A stretch of DNA of 64,000 bases, from the NCBI RefSeq assembly GCF_014229095.1, contig NZ_JAARZC010000001.1, forward strand, positions 806,001 to 870,000, written 5' to 3'. The number at the start of each line of letters is the position of its first letter. The first letter of the stretch is position 1. The translations under genes and the position numbers were made by a program. A model generated the notes under the pieces. The model was not told where the DNA came from. It saw only the letters and a program-made list of their open reading frames with translations, and did no database searches. This stretch comes from Listeria cossartiae subsp. cayugensis. GTDB taxonomy: Bacteria > Bacillota > Bacilli > Lactobacillales > Listeriaceae. Shown here in pieces: positions 7,270 to 15,426 of this stretch.

Positions 7270-8916
7270 ATGTCAGAATGGGCGATTATTCGTTGGTTGT
7301 TGAAATTTGTTAAACCGTTAAGAGGAAAGATGATTCTCGCAATTTTACTTGGGATTATTAGTAATTTATCGGTTATTATGATTTCTTTGATTGGAGCATA
7401 TGGCATTATTGCAGTTATTTTAGAGCAATCACTAAATCCATCTAAATGGCTCCTAGTGATGGTTGGGTGCGGTGTTGTACGAGGGCTGGCGCGCTATGCA
7501 GAACAGTATTTAAATCATGATATCGCTTTTCGTTTACTGGCAATTATTCGAGAACGTATTTTTGCGACCTTACGAAAATTGGGTCCGGCCCGTTTATCTG
7601 GGAAAAAGAGTGGCGATTTAATTACGGCGATTACAACCGATGTCGAGGCTTTAGAAGTGTTTTTCGCGCACACGATTTCGCCAGTTTTCATTGCGCTAGG
7701 CACGACAATTGCAACGGTTGGATTTTTAGCAACGTATGATGTTGGCTTGGCGTTCATCCTTTTATTAGGCCAAATTTTAGTTGGTGTGGTTTTACCAATA
7801 ATTAGTTACAACCGAAATAAAAAAATCGGGACGGCTTACCAGAAAGAATTTGTTGGACTCAATCAAGCTGTTATGGAAAACGTCGCAAGTTTACAAGATA
7901 TTTTTCAGTTTACATTGGGTGAAGAGCGCTTGGCGAAATTAACTGATCGCGGGGAAAATTTAAACAAGCAGTATCAAAAACGTTTACGCCAAGGAAGCGA
8001 ATTGCAAATTTTGGGAGAATGGGTACTAATCGGGACAGCGACGCTCATTTTAGTGTTAGGTAGTTTCTGGCAATTACCGCTAGAAACAGTATTAATTGGA
8101 ACCGTACTTAGTCTGAGTTCTTTTGGGTCGGTTTTGGCGCTAAATGCTTTAGGAACGGCTTTGTTGACTACTTTTGCGAGTGGAAAGCGACTTTATGCTT
8201 TAACCGAAGAAGAACCAGTTGTCACTTTTGATGGTCAACTAGAATTAACTGATTTTGAGCGAGCAGAGCTGGAGCAAGTTCGTTTTAGTCATGACGGGAA
8301 ACAGCCGATTTTGAACGGACTTTCGCTTGAATTGCCAAAGGGAAAATGGCTAGGCATCGGTGGGGAAAGTGGTAGCGGGAAAAGTACGTTGGTGAAGCTA
8401 CTTATGCGTTACTGGGATCCGGATGGCCAAGTGAAATTAAATCATCAGGCACTTCCTGAATTTACGGAGTCGTCGCTTCACCAGTTGGAAGGCGTGATGG
8501 AGCAAAGTACCTTTTTATTCGAGGATACGCTCGGAAATAATATTCGATTAGGGAAAAAAGAGGCGACTTTGGAAGAAGTGAAAGAAGCGGCACGAAAAGC
8601 GGCACTGGATAAATGGATTGAAACTTTGCCAGAGGGATATGATACAATCATTGGCGGTCAATCAAGAAATTTATCGGATGGTGAACGTCAGCGAATTGGC
8701 TTAGCAAGACTATTTCTTCACGATGCGCCGTTATTATTGCTAGACGAACCAACTAGTAATTTGGATTATATTAACGAACAAGCGATTCTCAACACGCTAC
8801 GTTCAGAGATTCAGGATAAAACGGTGCTTGTAATTTCTCACCGAAGAACGACGCTAGCTTTGGCAGAAGAGCAGTGGTTTTTAGAAAACGGTGTATTGCA
8901 ACGGGTAGTAGAATAA
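7270..8916 (+). CDS. ABC exporter half-transporter (CydC-like), subunit 2
   Basis: 548 residues, membrane domain first (about six helices), then an ATPase with Walker A GGESGSGKST, Walker B LLLLDEPTSNLD and H-loop VISHRR. The signature is LSDGERQR, where Asp replaces the usual second-position Gly, so one composite ATP site of the heterodimer may be degenerate. It starts 1 bp after the partner's stop with AAAGGGGGA as ribosome binding site. The two proteins should form one transporter in the cell membrane. The substrate cannot be told. Confidence 0.85.
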   Translation: MSEWAIIRWLLKFVKPLRGKMILAILLGIISNLSVIMISLIGAYGIIAVILEQSLNPSKWLLVMVGCGVVRGLARYAEQYLNHDIAFRLLAIIRERIFATLRKLGPARLSGKKSGDLITAITTDVEALEVFFAHTISPVFIALGTTIATVGFLATYDVGLAFILLLGQILVGVVLPIISYNRNKKIGTAYQKEFVGLNQAVMENVASLQDIFQFTLGEERLAKLTDRGENLNKQYQKRLRQGSELQILGEWVLIGTATLILVLGSFWQLPLETVLIGTVLSLSSFGSVLALNALGTALLTTFASGKRLYALTEEEPVVTFDGQLELTDFERAELEQVRFSHDGKQPILNGLSLELPKGKWLGIGGESGSGKSTLVKLLMRYWDPDGQVKLNHQALPEFTESSLHQLEGVMEQSTFLFEDTLGNNIRLGKKEATLEEVKEAARKAALDKWIETLPEGYDTIIGGQSRNLSDGERQRIGLARLFLHDAPLLLLDEPTSNLDYINEQAILNTLRSEIQDKTVLVISHRRTTLALAEEQWFLENGVLQRVVE

Positions 8917-8953
8917 ACAAAAACAGCTTGTAATTGCTACAAGCTGTTTTTGT
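8917..8953. terminator. Bidirectional intrinsic terminator
   Basis: Perfect 16-bp arms ACAAAAACAGCTTGTA (8917-8932) and its complement (8938-8953) around ATTGC, with T runs on both strands. It ends the ABC operon (+) and the monooxygenase gene (-). Confidence 0.9.
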
Positions 8954-9262
8954 TTATAAATCTACTTTCTCCGAGCTTTCGAAAAATTCAATGGTATCTA
9001 ATTCTGCGGCAAAGAAATTTTTCGTGTAGTCCTGTTCATGATGGTAATAAAAAGCTGCTTGATTTTGCCAAATTTCCCATAAAGCGAATCTGCCGAGTGC
9101 TCTTTCTAAAGGGACAATTTCGAATAGAACACAGCCTTCCTCTGTCACTGTTTTAGCGCGTAACCTTTCCAAATGTTCAACCCGCTGTTCATAAGAAACT
9201 TTTCTAGTAGTTTGAATAACTGCTGTACAATATAAATAATTAGCGTTTTCTTTTTAAAACAT
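8954..9262 (-). pseudogene. ABM-family monooxygenase gene with stop at codon 3
   Basis: The frame encodes an antibiotic-biosynthesis-monooxygenase-type (YgiN-like) ferredoxin-fold domain, with ALGRFALWEIWQNQAAFYYH as the recognisable core. The only start with a ribosome binding site is ATG 9262, right after GGAGGAGGAG, but the third codon is TAA (9256-9254) in the same frame, after which the frame stays open to the normal C-terminus (about 100 codons). Reinitiation at TTG 9172 would give 72 residues and lose the first two strands. I read this as a recent nonsense mutation or sequencing error rather than a working gene. Confidence 0.65.
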
Positions 9263-9277
9263 TTCTCCTCCTCCTTT

Positions 9278-9442
9278 GATACGTTTCGATATTATGAGGT
9301 AGAACAATTATTAATTCCTGCATTTTCAGAAGAGGAACTAAAGCAAATATATGCAGTTTTAGATATAAACTGGGAAATGTTGTTTGATGATTTTAATGAA
9401 AAATATAACGGGATTACCGCTCAACATATTTTGTCGATTTGA
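9278..9442 (+). pseudogene. Gene remnant, about 54 C-terminal codons
   Basis: Reading from 9278, the frame encodes a protein-like stretch (YYEVEQLLIPAFSEEELKQI, later NEKYNGITAQHIL) ending at TGA 9440-9442. It has no start codon or ribosome binding site at its 5' end and is closed upstream by a stop at 9233. Amino acid composition looks like a real helical protein tail. It is probably the end of a gene whose front was deleted. I do not recognise the family. Confidence 0.4.
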
Positions 9443-9466
9443 TGGGAAATAATGACCAAATTCAAA

Positions 9467-9508
9467 AAAACAGCCTGAAGTTAGAAAAAGCTAACTTCAG
9501 GCTGTTTT
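9467..9508. terminator. Bidirectional intrinsic terminator
   Basis: An 18-bp perfect stem (AAAACAGCCTGAAGTTAG and complement) around AAAAAG, with A/T flanks on both sides. It ends the minus-strand gene at 9511 and any plus-strand transcript from the remnant. Confidence 0.88.
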
Positions 9509-9510
9509 CA

Positions 9511-9867
9511 TTATTTTTCAAGGTAAGATAACTGTACGGGCGAATAAACAACGGTATCGCCATCTTCATCACGTTTTAAAATGATACAAAAAGTTGCTTC
9601 ACTTGTGCTGTCTCCTTTTGGAATAGGGAAAATCATTGGCGGACAACGTAATCGGTCATAACCAGAAAACATTTCCTTGAAGTCATTTTTTGCATATAGT
9701 AGCATTTCATCAATGAGTGAAAAAATAGTTTCTAATTCGTTGGATACATATCGTTTAGGATTATATTTTTGTTCAAGTTTTTCTTTGTATTCATCAATGG
9801 TAAGAAAGCAAAATTCCCAATCTAAGGGGAAAAGTCCATGACCAAGATGATAAACATGTAAGTTCAT
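9511..9867 (-). CDS. Hypothetical protein, 118 residues
   Basis: ATG 9867 is preceded by AAAGGAG. The protein is soluble with mixed helix and strand; notable segments are LGHGLFPLDWEFCFL near the start and RCPPMIFPIPKGD near residue 75. There are no known catalytic motifs, signal peptide or membrane helix. It sits in the accessory stretch between the ABC operon and the second internalin with other small orphan genes. Function not assigned. Confidence 0.6.
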   Translation of the reverse strand: MNLHVYHLGHGLFPLDWEFCFLTIDEYKEKLEQKYNPKRYVSNELETIFSLIDEMLLYAKNDFKEMFSGYDRLRCPPMIFPIPKGDSTSEATFCIILKRDEDGDTVVYSPVQLSYLEK

Positions 9868-9918
9868 AATAATACTCCTTTAAATTGGCTGACTTTGGCG
9901 AACCATACATTGGGATTG

Positions 9919-10503
9919 CTATTCAAAAATTTTCCCAATTTGCTCAAATAGAAACTCTCGTCCAAACCCAAAAATGGAAATCAAGAAGAAAATAACAATA
10001 CCAAATAAAAATGCACCGTGTAAAAGGTCAAGAGGATAGCGATGATCATGTTCAATGATATCTTCGCTTAATGAGGCTAATTTGGCATCAAATTGATTAA
10101 TTAACTCAACGAAATTACTTCGGCCGATAAAGGAGCAGTCGAGTTTTTCCATTTTATTTTCTGTTTGAAAGAATAGCTCCATCGTTTCTGGAACCTGATA
10201 CCTTATGCCCCTATGAATAGGCTGGAAGTAATAGCTTATTCTTTTTACATTTACAAGATGGATCGTTTTTGTTTCGCTGCGTGTGTGAAGAATAAAAGCT
10301 GTCTTTGTAACTTGGACCCATTCTTTTGGAGGGAGTAGAAGTTGAAAAAGTAAACGCCCGATAAAAAATATCGTAATAAGACCAAAATAAAATGATTCTG
10401 GTTTTTCGATTACTAATAGAGTTAATAAGCCAAACAGGAAAATAAAAGATAAAGAAGTTAAAGCTGTTCCGATTGTTTTGAGTTTGTCTTTGTAATATAT
10501 CAT
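9919..10503 (-). CDS. Membrane protein with PH-like (YcxB-type) domain
   Basis: The frame extends to 10575, but ATG 10503 has GCAGGTG 7 nt upstream and gives 194 residues. Two hydrophobic helices (about residues 8-50) are followed by a soluble domain (PPKEWVQVTKTAFILHTRSE, then VNVKRISYYFQPI) whose strand pattern resembles bacterial PH-like domains, and a C-terminal membrane helix (about 165-190). The soluble domain should face the cytoplasm. No specific function is known to me. It lies 51 bp from the gene at 9511 and could be co-transcribed with it. Confidence 0.65.
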   Translation of the reverse strand: MIYYKDKLKTIGTALTSLSFIFLFGLLTLLVIEKPESFYFGLITIFFIGRLLFQLLLPPKEWVQVTKTAFILHTRSETKTIHLVNVKRISYYFQPIHRGIRYQVPETMELFFQTENKMEKLDCSFIGRSNFVELINQFDAKLASLSEDIIEHDHRYPLDLLHGAFLFGIVIFFLISIFGFGREFLFEQIGKIFE

Positions 10504-10704
10504 GATGAGCACCTGCTTGGTTGAATTTATGTTGAATTTAATGATAGCATGGTGGTATAAAATCAGCAAGGTCAAGTAGCGGATTTTTGATAAAATAAGA
10601 TAATGTTTTTATGATAGTAAATAAGTATTATATTCCTGTTTAATTTTTGGATATATAAGTGAAAGTAATTGTATATTTTATACTAAAAGAGGAGAAGGAT
10701 GATA

Positions 10705-11784
10705 ATGAATACTTTATATTATAGAGTATCAACAAGAACAGATTTCGAAACTGCAGCGCGAGAAATTTTTGATTTGTTACTAACAAATCAAAATCAGTTT
10801 CAGAATTATCCTAGGTTTTTACATGTGGAAATTGAGGGGCATTTAAATGACTTAGGTGAATTTGATGATGACATGCTTAGACTTCAACAGGAATTTGGAG
10901 AAGATTTTTTGCTTCAATTTTTCACTAAAATTAGCTTTCCCTTACTCACAAAGAAAAATCCTAAAAAACAAATAAACGATATACCAAAAGAATTAAAGAT
11001 TTATGATTTAAAGCAGAACAGTCTATTATCTAAACTTCAAATAGCAAACTATTATAATACAGAATTTGTTTTAGAAAAAGATGTGTATACATACTTGAAC
11101 AAGGTAGCTAATATGCTAAAGAAATATGAAAAATTAGATAGCTACAAAGTTGAAATTGAGAAAGAGAATTATGATGAATTTGGTTTGTTGATGCATTGGC
11201 AGTCTTATATGAAAGACTTAATAGTTGAACTATTTAATTCGTTTACAAATGGTAATTTGATTTCAAATGCTGCAATGACAAGATCACTTATTGAATGCTA
11301 TGTGTATGTTAGTATTATAAAAAAAGAAAGAAGTCCATCCTTACTCCAAGATTGGTTTCTAAGTAACTTAATTAATGGAACCAAAAGGTATGATGATAAT
11401 GTTCGAGAAGTTTTAAATATTAATTTAAAAGAGTTGTATGCAAATTATGAAGATTTACAGTCTAGATTAAAAAAAGGGAACACTAATAATTGGTTATCAA
11501 CTGTAATTACTAAGAAAAACATCACATTTAAGGATGCTTGTGATTATCTAAATGAAGATTATTTATACAAAGATTTTCAAGAGGCAAGTTGTTTTGTTCA
11601 TGGACAGGATATAAAATCAAAATTTGGCCCTTTTTTTTCATATTCCTCTATTTATGGTAAACTTTATGCGATGATGTTTTATATTTTTAAATCATTAAAT
11701 CTATTTGAGTTATCACCAGAATTAAAAGGCGAAATTGATAATTTAGAGTTTGAATTAATAAAACTAGGTGAAGATTATTTATAA
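10705..11784 (+). CDS. Hypothetical protein, DUF5677-like
   Basis: ATG 10705 is favoured over 10699 because AGGAGAAGG then lies at a normal distance; this gives 359 residues. The middle (LFNSFTNGNLISNAAMTRSL then ECYVYVSII) and the later FVHG segment resemble DUF5677-type helical proteins often found as cargo in defence or accessory islands. The gene is visibly more AT-rich than the pdu/eut genes, suggesting transfer. Only about 130 bp of leader precedes it, and the next gene follows after 19 bp. Biochemical role unknown. Confidence 0.6.
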   Translation: MNTLYYRVSTRTDFETAAREIFDLLLTNQNQFQNYPRFLHVEIEGHLNDLGEFDDDMLRLQQEFGEDFLLQFFTKISFPLLTKKNPKKQINDIPKELKIYDLKQNSLLSKLQIANYYNTEFVLEKDVYTYLNKVANMLKKYEKLDSYKVEIEKENYDEFGLLMHWQSYMKDLIVELFNSFTNGNLISNAAMTRSLIECYVYVSIIKKERSPSLLQDWFLSNLINGTKRYDDNVREVLNINLKELYANYEDLQSRLKKGNTNNWLSTVITKKNITFKDACDYLNEDYLYKDFQEASCFVHGQDIKSKFGPFFSYSSIYGKLYAMMFYIFKSLNLFELSPELKGEIDNLEFELIKLGEDYL

Positions 11785-11803
11785 TTTTTCAAGGAGGCAC
11801 CTT

Positions 11804-12280
11804 ATGAATATCACACTACAAAAACCTACGACAGCTGATTTTCCTTTCATTGAATGGTTGTGGGGAGATTTGGCAACAACGGAAGTACTTGGTGGACCAT
11901 TTTCTTTTCCAGAAGAAACGCGAATGGATTGGCTAAAGTCAAAATCACAGGGAAGCAATGCTTATTTTATTATTAAAAAAGATGCGGAATCAGTTGGAGA
12001 AGTGAGCTTTCGTGATTTTGAAAAAGGAACTGCTCATTTAAATATTAAAGTGGCTGCATGTTTTCGAGGTCAGCGGATCGCTCAAAAAGCTTTGCAATTA
12101 TTCTTGGCGTTTTTTCAAAATGATTGTGGCGGAGCGGTTATGTTAGATGAGGTAAGACGGAAAAATGAAGCAGGAATTGCTTTTCTTGTAAAAGCTGGTT
12201 TCGAAATAATAGAAGAAAAAGAACTGACGTTGGTGCTCAAGTGGTGTAATTCGGCGAGAAAAGAGGACTTGGATGAGTAA
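11804..12280 (+). CDS. GNAT family N-acetyltransferase
   Basis: ATG 11804 has AAGGAGG 7 nt upstream, so the longer frame from 11768 is rejected. The 158-residue protein has the GNAT core: NIKVAACFRGQRIAQKALQ (acetyl-CoA loop RGQRIA) and NEAGIAFLVKAGFEI. It is closest in layout to RimJ/RimL-like small acetyltransferases. The acceptor is unknown. Its 3' end overlaps the next gene by 8 bp, so the two are coupled. Confidence 0.82.
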   Translation: MNITLQKPTTADFPFIEWLWGDLATTEVLGGPFSFPEETRMDWLKSKSQGSNAYFIIKKDAESVGEVSFRDFEKGTAHLNIKVAACFRGQRIAQKALQLFLAFFQNDCGGAVMLDEVRRKNEAGIAFLVKAGFEIIEEKELTLVLKWCNSARKEDLDE

Positions 12281-12563
12281 ACATAGATGTGCTTGTTGTA
12301 ACAGTTTAACGATTGATGAAAAAGGAGAGTTTGAGATTTGTCCTATATGCTTTTGGGAGGATGACGGTTATTTTGTCTTTACTGAGGTAGAGATTTACTC
12401 ACATCATCAAAAAACTTCCTCGGTAGGAGATTTACTAAATATCCCTTCTGGTGCTAATCATGGTTTAACTTTATTAGAAGCACGGCAAAATTTTAAAGAG
12501 TTTGGTGCTTGTGAATTTGCGATGAAGGAGTATGTAAGGGACGCAACTGCAGATGAATTATAA
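12273..12563 (+). CDS. Cys-rich CPCC family protein
   Basis: A 96-residue protein with CACCNS near the N-terminus and CPICFWEDDGYF at about residues 23-34, a two-pair Cys arrangement and the following W-x-D-D pattern of the CPCC (Cys_rich_CPCC) family. The cysteines probably bind zinc. The family is frequently found as orphan genes in toxin-immunity clusters, but its function is not established. It is coupled to the acetyltransferase gene by overlap and ended by a terminator at 12573. Confidence 0.75.
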   Translation: MSKHRCACCNSLTIDEKGEFEICPICFWEDDGYFVFTEVEIYSHHQKTSSVGDLLNIPSGANHGLTLLEARQNFKEFGACEFAMKEYVRDATADEL

Positions 12564-12572
12564 AAAATTAAC

Positions 12573-12609
12573 AGGTAAGTTAGGTTTTTAAATCTAATTT
12601 ACCTTTTTT
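12573..12609 (+). terminator. Intrinsic terminator
   Basis: AGGTAAGTTAG pairs with CTAATTTACCT (one G-T pair) and is followed by five T residues. Confidence 0.75.
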
Positions 12610-12673
12610 AGTAGTTAAAAAAGCGGATTTCTTCCATCAGTTCATTTTTTAGACACAATTCAAGGGAGGATAA

Positions 12674-12760
12674 ATGGCTAGGATAAGTCTAGTGAAGGCA
12701 ATAGTGGTAAGAACGCGAGGGAAAAGGTTGGGGAATAAAAGGAAGAAAATCATTTTCTAA
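12674..12760 (+). CDS. Possible 28-residue basic leader peptide
   Basis: ATG 12674 is preceded by AAGGGAGG (6 nt), and the frame runs 28 codons, rich in Arg/Lys (MARISLVKAIVVRTRG start), to TAA 12758-12760. It lies 82 bp upstream of the internalin gene. The strong ribosome binding site is the only support; it may be a short regulatory ORF in the internalin leader or chance. Confidence 0.25.
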   Translation: MARISLVKAIVVRTRGKRLGNKRKKIIF

Positions 12761-12842
12761 AACCGGAAAAATCGCCTCCTTGTTCCGTTGATTTGAGTGA
12801 ATAAGCGGAGTATTATGTTGGTTGACAATCAAGGAGGATATT

Positions 12843-14312
12843 ATGAAAAAAACTATCAAGATTACAACCAGTTTACTTTTAAGCTTTGCCTGTGTATTTA
12901 GTATGGGGGATTTTGCTAAGCCACATATAGTCAAAGCTGAAACAGTCTACTCGCTGACAAATCCAACGCCAATTAATGAGATTTTTGCTGATCCAAATCT
13001 TGCGCAAGTAGTTGCAGATTGGTTAAAGCTACCATCAGCAACTAGCACGGTTACGCAAAGCCAATTGAATACAGTTAAATCGTTGCACTTCAGCTCAAAA
13101 GGTGTTCAAAGTCTTGAAGGGGTAGAGTATTTAAAAAATCTCACGCAAGTATTTGGCAATGGCAACCAAGTGAGTGATTTAGGACCATTAAGTAATTTAA
13201 CGCAGCTAGAAGTCATACAGATGCCCAAAAATCAAATAAGTGATTTAACACCAATTGCGAATTTGACGACATTAATGGCGCTCGACTTTGAGTTTAATAA
13301 CTTGCAAACGATTGAACCGTTAAAAAATTTAACGAATATGCTAGAACTTAATGTTAGTGCCAATCCAGTTTCGGATATTAGTGCTGTTAAAAATATGACG
13401 CAGCTGGAATTTTTGACTATAAGGGATTGTGAGATAAGTGATTTGTCACCAGTTGAAAATCTGTCTAATATGCTGATGTTTTGGGCGGGGGGAAATAATA
13501 TTAGTGATATTACGCCGCTTAAAAATATGTCGAATTTGCTTGGTTTAAGTTTGTTTGGGAATCAAATCAAGGATGTGAGTGTGGTTAAACATCTTACAAG
13601 TCTTGAAGATTTCGATGTCAAAGCGAATCAGGTGAGCGATATTAGTGGTTTGGCTACAGTCACTACTTTAGAGACAGTAACACTCAGTTTCAACCGAATA
13701 ATTGATATTTCTCCACTGAAAAATTTAACCAATTTAACAAGGTTGGAGTTGGAGAATCAAACACGTGTATTAGATGCTGTCGAGGTAGATGATCCACTGA
13801 TTTTACCTGCACCAGTAATAGATGAAAATGGTAGTAGAGTAGCGCCGACAAAAGTGAATCATGCGGGTGTTTATGCGGATGGGGAGATTACGTGGGAAGG
13901 GTTGCAAAGTAATTATATTCTTAATTACGAATATGATTTGCCGGTAACAATTGGTTCGTTAACAACGACCTATTCTGGTAAAATTACGCAGTCTTTGCTA
14001 GAGAAGCCGATTGAGCCGGTTAACCCAGTAGACCCAGTAGACCCAGCAGACCCAGCAGACCCAGTAGACCCAGCAGACCCAGCAAATCCAGTAGACCCTC
14101 CGAAACCAGTCGAGCCAAACGTTCCAGATTCTCCTGGAAATCAAACACCCCCGGTAAATCAGGCTATTTCTGTTAATGAAGAAGTAGCAATTCAACCAAT
14201 TAAAGGTACTGTGAAGTTGCCGAAAACAGGGGAAAGTGGAATGACATCTAGTCTATTTGGCGGCTTAACGCTGGCTGCTATTGGTGTGATTTTATTAAGA
14301 AAACGAAAATAA
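12843..14312 (+). CDS. LPXTG internalin with leucine-rich repeats
   Basis: Start ATG 12843 (AAGGAGG 6 nt upstream) gives 489 residues. In order: signal peptide (about 1-32, cleavage near VKAET), an N-terminal cap (NPTPINEIFADPNLAQVVAD), about nine 22-residue leucine-rich repeats (roughly 75-280), an Ig-like LRR-adjacent domain (about 285-385), a Pro/Asp/Ala spacer built from tripeptides PVD/PAD, then LPKTG, a hydrophobic segment and RKRK. The protein is secreted and covalently attached to the wall by sortase A. By position it matches the gene I remember as lmo1136. Its receptor is unknown. Confidence 0.93.
   Translation: MKKTIKITTSLLLSFACVFSMGDFAKPHIVKAETVYSLTNPTPINEIFADPNLAQVVADWLKLPSATSTVTQSQLNTVKSLHFSSKGVQSLEGVEYLKNLTQVFGNGNQVSDLGPLSNLTQLEVIQMPKNQISDLTPIANLTTLMALDFEFNNLQTIEPLKNLTNMLELNVSANPVSDISAVKNMTQLEFLTIRDCEISDLSPVENLSNMLMFWAGGNNISDITPLKNMSNLLGLSLFGNQIKDVSVVKHLTSLEDFDVKANQVSDISGLATVTTLETVTLSFNRIIDISPLKNLTNLTRLELENQTRVLDAVEVDDPLILPAPVIDENGSRVAPTKVNHAGVYADGEITWEGLQSNYILNYEYDLPVTIGSLTTTYSGKITQSLLEKPIEPVNPVDPVDPADPADPVDPADPANPVDPPKPVEPNVPDSPGNQTPPVNQAISVNEEVAIQPIKGTVKLPKTGESGMTSSLFGGLTLAAIGVILLRKRK
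14025..14096 (+). repeat. Eight 9-bp tandem repeats in the internalin spacer
   Basis: Eight copies of a 9-bp unit, CCAGTAGAC or CCAGCAGAC (one CCAGCAAAT), encode Pro-Val/Ala-Asp tripeptides. Because units are whole codons, slippage would change wall-spanning length without breaking the frame. Confidence 0.9.
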
Positions 14313-14313
14313 T

Positions 14314-14351
14314 AAAAAAGGAATTTGGTCATTAGCCCAATTCCTTTTTTA
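14314..14351. terminator. Bidirectional intrinsic terminator
   Basis: AAAAAAGGAATT pairs with AATTCCTTTTTT across a short interrupted loop; it ends the internalin gene and the convergent gene at 14353. Confidence 0.85.
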
Positions 14352-14352
14352 G

Positions 14353-14700
14353 TTAAACAATTTTTGTTCCTTGATGAAAAGTAAGTTTCCATAAACCATT
14401 TTCGATAATCCAAATATTACTTCGCATCGTATAGCTATTTTCGCTTAAATTTTTAAGTTTATAATACGATAGAACTTTCGTTTCGTCTAAAATTTTTATG
14501 TCATATTCCATGATTTTTAAACTGCTATCGCCAAGTGTTGTTAGCGATTTGTAATAAGCATAATCTTTAACAACACCGCTTTGCGTAATTTCCATGTAAG
14601 ATTCACTTAAAATATCGATAATTTCAGACATGGAGTGACGGTTTTCGAGTGATAAATGAATTTGATCAAGTTTTTGGAAATTTTCTTTCGTTAATTCCAT
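14353..14700 (-). CDS. DUF4440/SnoaL-like NTF2-fold protein
   Basis: A 115-residue protein from ATG 14700 (GGAGGAC upstream). It has the NTF2-like plan: N-terminal helices, then curved strands (LKIMEYDIKILDETKVLSYY and RSNIWIIENGLWKLTFHQG). The 'W.I..G.WKL.FHQGT' ending is typical of DUF4440 proteins. No catalytic residues can be assigned. It is monocistronic, flanked by terminators at 14314 and 14727. Confidence 0.7.
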   Translation of the reverse strand: MELTKENFQKLDQIHLSLENRHSMSEIIDILSESYMEITQSGVVKDYAYYKSLTTLGDSSLKIMEYDIKILDETKVLSYYKLKNLSENSYTMRSNIWIIENGLWKLTFHQGTKIV

Positions 14701-14726
14701 TGTAAGTCCTCCATCTTATAGGGAAT

Positions 14727-14764
14727 AAAAAAGGTTCACTTCATTTTGTAAGTGAACCTTTTCG
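14727..14764 (-). terminator. Intrinsic terminator of clpP1
   Basis: AAAAGGTTCACTT pairs with AAGTGAACCTTTT around an 8-nt loop; the T run on the minus strand comes from the A run at 14727-14732. Confidence 0.85.
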
Positions 14765-14766
14765 TA

Positions 14767-15339
14767 TTATATTAAGCCATCGCGGTTTTCGATGATTTCA
14801 TTAACAATGCCGTAATCTTTTGCTTCATTAACTGAAAGCCAGAAGTTACGATCTGTATCTTTAGAAATTTGTTCGTATGATTGACCGGTTGCTTTGGCGA
14901 TGAGGCGGTTAATTCTTTCGCGCATCCGGATAATTTCTTTTGCTTCGATTTCGATTTCGGTACTTTGACCTTGAACGCCGCCAGCTGGTTGGTGAATCAT
15001 GTAGCGCGTATTTGGAAGGCTAAAGCGATTTTCTTTTTCAGCAGCTAAGTAAATCGTAATACCGGCGCTTGCAACCCAGCCAGTTCCAACGACTTTCACT
15101 GTTGGTTTAATAAATTTAATCATATCATGAATCGTATCGCCAGCTTCGACGTGTCCGCCTTGGCTATTAATAAAAATCGTAATTGGATCATTGCTAATAG
15201 ATTCCAAAAGTAAAAGCTGCTTAGAAACGTCTTCGGCTAACTCCTGATTGATTTCCCCGTAAATTAGCACCGTTCGTGTATCAATCAATTTTTGGGTAAG
15301 GATATTTGTGATATTTTCATTATTTTTATTCTCTGCCAT
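14767..15339 (-). CDS. clpP1: ClpP1-type protease subunit with Asn in the triad
   Basis: A 190-residue ClpP-fold protein. The nucleophile is Ser91 in VASAG (usually MAASMG), the base is His116 in MIHQP, and the acid position, normally Asp in DTDRDNF, is Asn165 in DTDRNFW. This is the known hallmark of Listeria ClpP1, which depends on ClpP2 for good activity in mixed tetradecamers. There is no long N-terminal propeptide. ATG 15339 has AAGGAGG. A CtsR operator overlaps the promoter, so heat or misfolded protein stress should induce it. It would degrade unfolded proteins delivered by Clp ATPases in the cytoplasm. Confidence 0.9.
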   Translation of the reverse strand: MAENKNNENITNILTQKLIDTRTVLIYGEINQELAEDVSKQLLLLESISNDPITIFINSQGGHVEAGDTIHDMIKFIKPTVKVVGTGWVASAGITIYLAAEKENRFSLPNTRYMIHQPAGGVQGQSTEIEIEAKEIIRMRERINRLIAKATGQSYEQISKDTDRNFWLSVNEAKDYGIVNEIIENRDGLI

Positions 15340-15384
15340 GAAAAATTCCTCCTTAAAAAGCCTTAGTTTATTTATAATACAGGT

Positions 15385-15414
15385 ATCTTATCATAATGGT
15401 CGAAAATGGTCAAA
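15385..15414 (-). promoter_or_regulatory. clpP1 promoter with CtsR operator
   Basis: GGTCGAAAATGGTCAAA (15398-15414) matches the CtsR heptad repeat GGTCAAANANGGTCAAA with one mismatch. On the minus strand the same bases contain TTGACC (15413-15408), 17 bp, then TAAGAT (15390-15385), so the repressor site covers the -35. Confidence 0.85.
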
Positions 15415-15426
15415 CATTTTGAATGC

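Noticed and set aside
14025-14096. CRISPR-like array
   Set aside because: Units are 9 bp with no spacers and lie in frame in an internalin; they encode the PxD wall spacer.
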